A stretch of DNA of 64,000 nt, taken from NCBI GenBank assembly GCA_021292105.1, contig CM037869.1, positions 12,978,471 through 13,042,470 of the forward strand, read 5' to 3'. Positions 58,413 through 64,000 of this stretch are shown in pieces (the first letter of the stretch is position 1; every line of letters begins with the position of its first letter). A model generated the notes under the pieces. That model saw only the letters and a program-made list of their open reading frames with translations, made no database searches and was not told the DNA's origin. The translations under genes were made by a program, and so were the position numbers. Source of the stretch: Anadara kagoshimensis. Taxonomy: Eukaryota > Mollusca > Bivalvia > Arcoida > Arcidae.

Positions 58413-60760
58413 TATTTAGCTGCCACGGATATATTTTAACATTAGAAAATATGATGTTTCACAAAATTAACTTACGCATGGTCGTATGTATACCAAGTTG
58501 TGCCCGGCCTAGTCAGGTATCTAAACAGCTCTGTCGATGTCTAAATCTCACAAAAACCGGGACAGGCAAAAACGGATACAAATTCAAATTCAAATACAAA
58601 TATTTTTTATATAAAGTCGAAGCGATTACAATACGTAACATGCGCTCTATTGAGTTTTTAAAAATATTGAAAAGAATGCAATTTCAACTTGCTTAAAGAC
58701 ATAAAAAGAAAATGTTTATTGTTTTTGTGTAGGTCCTACATAAGGCATCAAATTCACTATAAAAGAAGTTTAAGAAAAGAAGAGAGAGAAAAAGAAGGAG
58801 AAAGAAAGGGGAAAAATCATTGACGATGTCTTTTTACCAGGCGGAGCTTTGGTTGTCTTCAAGGACCACGATGATTGGACAAGATGTTGCAATGTCTCCA
58901 AGGACCGTGGTGATTGGACAAGAAGTACCACGTGGGTTGCTGTAGTGATTATCAGTGTCATTGTACCCTCAGCTTCATTTAGACAGGTGCGTGTCGATAA
59001 AGTTGACTTGGATTATTAGTGAGTTTTATATTGCATTTAGCTGTGTATATTGGATTTAGCTGTGTAAGTTACTTGAATTATTCCTGTGACAATATTGGAA
59101 GAATTTAACGATCTGTAAAGGTCCAAGGTAAGTATATCTTTATTTATTTGATGTAATTCTCGCCTGTTTTCAAATCGTCAACCATGTTCGACAATTTATA
59201 TTTAAAATCACAGAAAATTACGGATTTATTCTAATTTAATTAGATTTTTAATTTAATCATATTAAGGGGGTAAAAGAGTTCCAGTAGAAGGATATTTCAT
59301 GTTTTTTGTTTTGTTTTTGTTTTTTTGTTTTATTTTTCTATTTTTTATTTGTATATCAAAAGCGTCCACAATCTGATGGCAAAGTATACAACAATTTTCT
59401 TTTAATATTATAATCCGATCACTTATTTAGTGAGGAATACGGATGTGGCCTAAAAAGATAAAGATCGTGGTTTACTTACCTCAAATTTCATGATCTCTTA
59501 TTTTTATGACATGCGTTAAAAACATTGGTAAAATTTCTCATATTAAGTCTTAAAATCAAATAAAATCATTTTATCAGACGCGTATCTGAAATTACGTAGT
59601 AAAATGCTTTATCGCCAAAAACATCTTTTGAGACAAAAACCTCAGCTTTTTTATGAGTTTTAAGATTTTGTAGTTTTAACACCTTCAATTGAAAAAAAAT
59701 TGTATCGCTTTAGGCCAAACAAGTGTCAAAACTATGTTCGCACGCTTTTACCTGTTGTTCATTCATAAACATGTACAAATGGGCTTGTCGTGACGTATAC
59801 TGGTAGGAATAATAATAGAAACACCTGTATAAACCCGTATTGCGTGAATACGTATTAGCCAATCAGAACCCAGTTCTGAATAACTTTTATGAATGAAACT
59901 GTCAAATATGCCGTATCAACATATCAGAGGGACAGCAGATACCTTTCAATTAATTGCTCAATTTTAACTCTCAAAAACTAAAACACTTCAGTGAATATTG
60001 AAAATTTAACCGTGTAGATAGAAAAATTAACCATGTAGATAGAAAAAACCATGTTGATAGAAAAAATTTTTTAAATACTTACCTTTAAAACAAAACAAAT
60101 GAACAAGTATTTATTTCTCAACAAACTTTTATCAAAAAATTTAATTAAAATTTATTCATATAAATTAAAAGCAAAAAATTAAAAAAGCTGAGAATATGTG
60201 CAAAAAATATTCAAAATATAAAAAAATATGTTCCTACAATATCTATTGAAGCTATCAAATTGAATCACACCATCCATTCTAAACATGTTTTTTCCTAAGT
60301 GAAAATGTGATCGGGCTGCAGGATAATTTTAATGAATAAAGCATGTGCAGGCGTGATTATGCACATAAGGAGCATACGCTTCTGACACCTATATGTGTTT
60401 TTAACCAGTCCTTGTTTATAAACACTCTGTCATTAGATCCTGGACAGATTATAAATTTTTCAAAGATATAAAGACAACTCTGTAATCAGTATTAATGTTA
60501 AAATCTGAAATATCATGACTGACTATGTATTTTGAAAGGTATCCAAGTCCCAGTGGACTAAATGATATTTTGTCCATTGATTGGTAAACTTTATTTTCAT
60601 TTTCCCCTAACCAAAGGTCACGTGAGCTTGTATTTAAGAGTTTGAATGTGACTGCGAGTGTACATGCTTGGCCGTTGACCCCATGACCTTTATATGTTGA
60701 GCCAATACCTACAATATTGTAATATATATGCCTATACAAAAAGCTGATAGTTTTCCAGAT

Positions 60761-63700
60761 TATATAGTGTAACAGTTTACATTAAAAGTTGTCGTCACTA
60801 GAATCTTCGGGACAGTGTCCAACCAGTGCGGAATGATGGAAATTACTTGTCAAACATGTCAGAAGTGGAATCGGTTGCGATCATAAAATCAGCTTATTGT
60901 ACTATAGAGTTATATAGGGAAATGCATTGTATATAGTGTACATGTTTACATTAAAAGTTATCGTCACTAGAATCTTCGGGACAGTGTTCAACCAGTGCGG
61001 ACTGATGTCAACTACCTGTCAAACATGTCAGAAGTGGAATCGGTTGCGATCATAAAATCAGCTTATTGTACTATAGATTTATATAGGGAAATGTACTGTA
61101 TATAGTGTAACAGTTTACATTAAAAGTTGTTGTCACTAGAATCTTCGGGACAGTGTCCAACCAGTGCGGAATGATGGAAATTACTTGTCAAACATGTCAG
61201 AAGTGGAATCGGTTGCGATCATAAAATCAGCTTATTGTACTATAGAGTTATATAGGGAAATGCATTGTATATAGTGTACATGTTTACATTAAAAGTTATC
61301 GTCACTAGAATCTTCGGGACAGTGTTCAACCAGTGCGGACTGATGTCAACTACCTGTCAAACATGTCAGAAGTGGAATTGGTTGCGATCATAAAATCAGC
61401 TTATTGTACTATAGATTTATATAGGGAAATGTACTGTATATAGTGTAACAGTTTAACATTAAAAGTTGTCGTCACTAGAATCTTCGGGACAGTGTCCAAC
61501 CAGTGCGGAATGATGGAAATTACTTGTCAAACATGTCAGAAGTGGAATCGGTTGCGATCATAAAATCAGCTTATTGTACTATAGAGTTATATAGGGAAAT
61601 GCATTGTATATAGTGTACATGTTTACATTAAAAGTTATCGTCACTAGAATCTTCGAGACATTGTTCAACCAGTGCGGACTGATGTCAACTACCTGTCAAA
61701 CATGTCAGAAGTGGAATCGGTTGCGATCATAAAATCAGCTTATTGTACTATAGATTTATATAGGGAAATGTACTGTATATAGTGTAACAGTTTACATTAA
61801 AAGTTGTCGTCACTAGAATCTTCGGGACAGTGTCCAACCAGTGCGGAATGATGGAAATTACTTGTCAAACATGTCAGAAGTGGAATCGGTTGCGATCATA
61901 AAATCAGCTTATTGTACTATAGAGTTATATAGGGAAATGCATTGTATATAGTGTACATGTTTACATTAAAAGTTATCGTCACTAGAATCTTCGGGACAGT
62001 GTTCAACCAGTGCGGAATGATGGAAATTACTTGTCAAACATGTCAGAAGTGGAATCGGTTGCGATCATAAAATCAGCTTATTGTACTATAGAGTTATATA
62101 GGGAAATGCATTGTATATAGTGTACATGTTTACATTAAAAGTTATCGTCACTAGAATCTTCGGGACAGTGTCCAACCAGTGCGGAATGATGGAAATTACT
62201 TGTCAAACATGTCAGAAGTGGAATCGGTTGCGATCATAAAATCAGCTTATTGTACTATAGAGTTATATAGGGAAATGCATTGTATATAGTGTACATGTTT
62301 ACATTAAAAGTTATCGTCACTAGAATCTTCGGGACAGTGTTCAACCAGTGCGGACTGATGTCAACTACCTGTCAAACATGTCAGAAGTGGAATCGGTTGC
62401 GATCATAAAATCAGCTTATTGTACTATAGATTTATATAGGGAAATGTACTGTATATAGTGTAACAGTTTACATTAAAAGTTGTCGTCACTAGAATCTTCG
62501 GGACAGTGTCCAACCAGTGCGGAATGATGGAAATTACTTGTCAAACATGTCAGAAGTGGAATCGGTTGCGATCATAAAATCAGCTTATTGTACTATAGAT
62601 TTATATAGGGAAATGTACTGTATATAGTGTAACAGTTTACATTAAAAGTTGTCGTCACTAGAATCTTCGGGACAGTGTCCAACCAGTGCGGAATGATGGA
62701 AATTACTTGTCAAACATGTCAGAAGTGGAATCGGTTGCGATCATAAAATCAGCTTATTGTACTATAGAGTTATATAGGGAAATGCATTGTATATAGTGTA
62801 TATGTTTACATTAAAAGTTATCGTCACTAGAATCTTCGGGACAGTGTTCAACCAGTGCGGACTGATGTCAACTACCTGTCAAACATGTCAGAAGTGGAAT
62901 CGGTTGCGATCATAAAATCAGCTTATTGTACTATAGATTTATATAGGGAAATGTACTGTATATAGTGTAACAGTTTACATTAAAAGTTGTCGTCACTAGA
63001 ATCTTCGGGACAGTGTCCAACCAGTGCGGAATGATGGAAATTACTTGTCAAACATGTCAGAAGTGGAATCGGTTGCGATCATAAAATCAGCTTATTGTAC
63101 TATAGAGTTATATAGGGAAATGCATTGTATATAGTGTACATGTTTACATTAAAAGTTATCGTCACTAGAATCTTCGGGACAGTGTTCAACCAGTGCGGAC
63201 TGATGTCAACTACCTGTCAAACATGTCAGAAGTGGAATCGGTTACGATCATAAAATCAGCTTATTGTACTATAGAGTTATATAGGGAAATGCATTGTATA
63301 TAGTGTACATGTTTACATTAAAAGTTATCGTCACTAGAATCTTCGGGACAGTGTTCAACCAGTGCGGACTGATGTCAACTACCTGTCAAACATGTCAGAA
63401 GTGGAATCGGTTGCGATCATAAAATCAGCTTATTGTACTATAGAGTTATATAGGGAAATGCATTGTATATAGTGTACATGTTTACATTAAAAGTTATCGT
63501 CACTAGAATCTTCGGGACAGTGTTCAACCAGTGCGGACTGATGTCAACTACCTGTCAAACATGTCAGAAGTGGAATCGGTTGCGATCATAAAATCAGCTT
63601 ATTGTACTATAGATTTATATAGGGAAATGTACTGTATATAGTGTAACAGTTTACATTAAAAGTTGTCGTCACTAGAATCTTCGGGACAGTGTCCAACCAG

Positions 63701-64000
63701 TGCGGAATGATGGAAATTACTTGTCAAACATGTCAGAAGTTGAATCGGTTGCGATCAAAAAATCAGCTTATTGTACTATAGAGTTATATAGGGAAATGCA
63801 TTGTATATAGTGTACATGTTTACATTAAAAGTTATCGTCACTAGAATCTTCAGGACAGTGTTCAACCAGTGCGGACTGATGTCAACTACCTGTCAAACAT
63901 GTCAGAAGTGAATCGGTTGCGATCATAAATCAGCTTATTGTACTATAGATTTATATAGGGAAATGTACTGTATATAGTGTAACAGTTTACATTAAAAGTT
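60761..64000. repeat. 169-bp satellite array, 19 full units, continuing off window
   Basis: Units start with ATTAAAAGTT at 60781, 60950, 61119, 61288, 61458, 61627, 61796, 61965 and so on to 63824, with a partial unit at 63991. Two variants mostly alternate: A (GTGTCC, GGAATGATGGAAATTAC, usually TATAGAGTTA, GCATTG) and B (GTGTTC, GGACTGATGTCAACTAC, usually TATAGATTTA, TACTG). Units near 61965, 62134, 62472 and 63148-63317 break the alternation as hybrids or repeats. Unit identity is very high, implying recent spread or ongoing homogenisation. Each unit has GGACAGTGTCC, a near palindrome. Confidence 0.97.

Larger units (their letters stand above)
47860..60760. other. Gene-free, transposon-rich interval
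   Basis: Apart from the elements listed, no exon series with family similarity was found. 58700-60760 in particular shows only AT-rich unique DNA with short unsupported reading frames. Confidence 0.6.

Noticed and set aside
60449-60739. 96-codon minus-strand frame next to the satellite
   Set aside because: No similarity recognised, no splice partners found; length is possible by chance in this composition.
60761-64000. CRISPR-like array
   Set aside because: Whole 169-bp units repeat without unique spacers, in a eukaryotic context; it is a satellite.

Overview
The window looks like nuclear DNA from a mollusc, most likely a bivalve. It is AT-rich and intron-rich, with tRNA-derived SINEs, short inverted-repeat transposons, a 165-bp tandem element that starts with the 'AGCTCACCTGGCCAAAG' motif common in bivalve genomes, and a 169-bp satellite. 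The species assignment is inference. I saw no rRNA gene, functional tRNA gene, CRISPR array or bacterial operon.

Three protein-coding genes can be assembled, all on the minus strand, from GT-AG junctions whose phases agree. (1) 27355 to 3022: the first 15 coding exons (451 codons) of a Ste20/GCK-IV kinase of the Misshapen/MAP4K4/MINK1/TNIK group. The whole kinase domain and the start of a Q/H-rich linker are present; the C-terminal CNH part would lie beyond the left edge. (2) 40856 to 37088: a two-exon gene for a secreted, cysteine-free, repetitive 579-residue protein of unknown function (signal peptide, six SLGPLD-type repeats, Arg/Asn-rich block, Thr/Pro tract, poly-Pro, basic tail). (3) 47841 to 44325: a complete four-exon gene for a 288-residue type II membrane protein with a short-chain-collagen-C4-like cysteine-rich ectodomain and no Gly-X-Y collagen repeat.

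The rest is introns and intergenic DNA shaped by mobile elements. 1-27355 is the kinase gene, with SINEs and MITEs in its introns. 28947-31492 is a tandem-repeat element. 33671-35738 is a 2-kb foldback palindrome. 41070-43200 holds a MITE, a duplicated CRE/TATA module and another repeat. 50326-52556 is a transposon with 400-bp terminal inverted repeats and a 9-bp target duplication. 54941-54990 reads as a complete hammerhead ribozyme. 55825-57863 is a nest of elements inside elements. From 60761 to the right edge runs a 169-bp satellite built mainly from two alternating variants. Eight CAG...CTG elements have clean 5-6 bp target duplications, which suggests one active hAT-like group.

The three genes show no sign of acting together. 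No transposase or reverse transcriptase reading frame was recognised, so the mobile elements appear non-autonomous or decayed.
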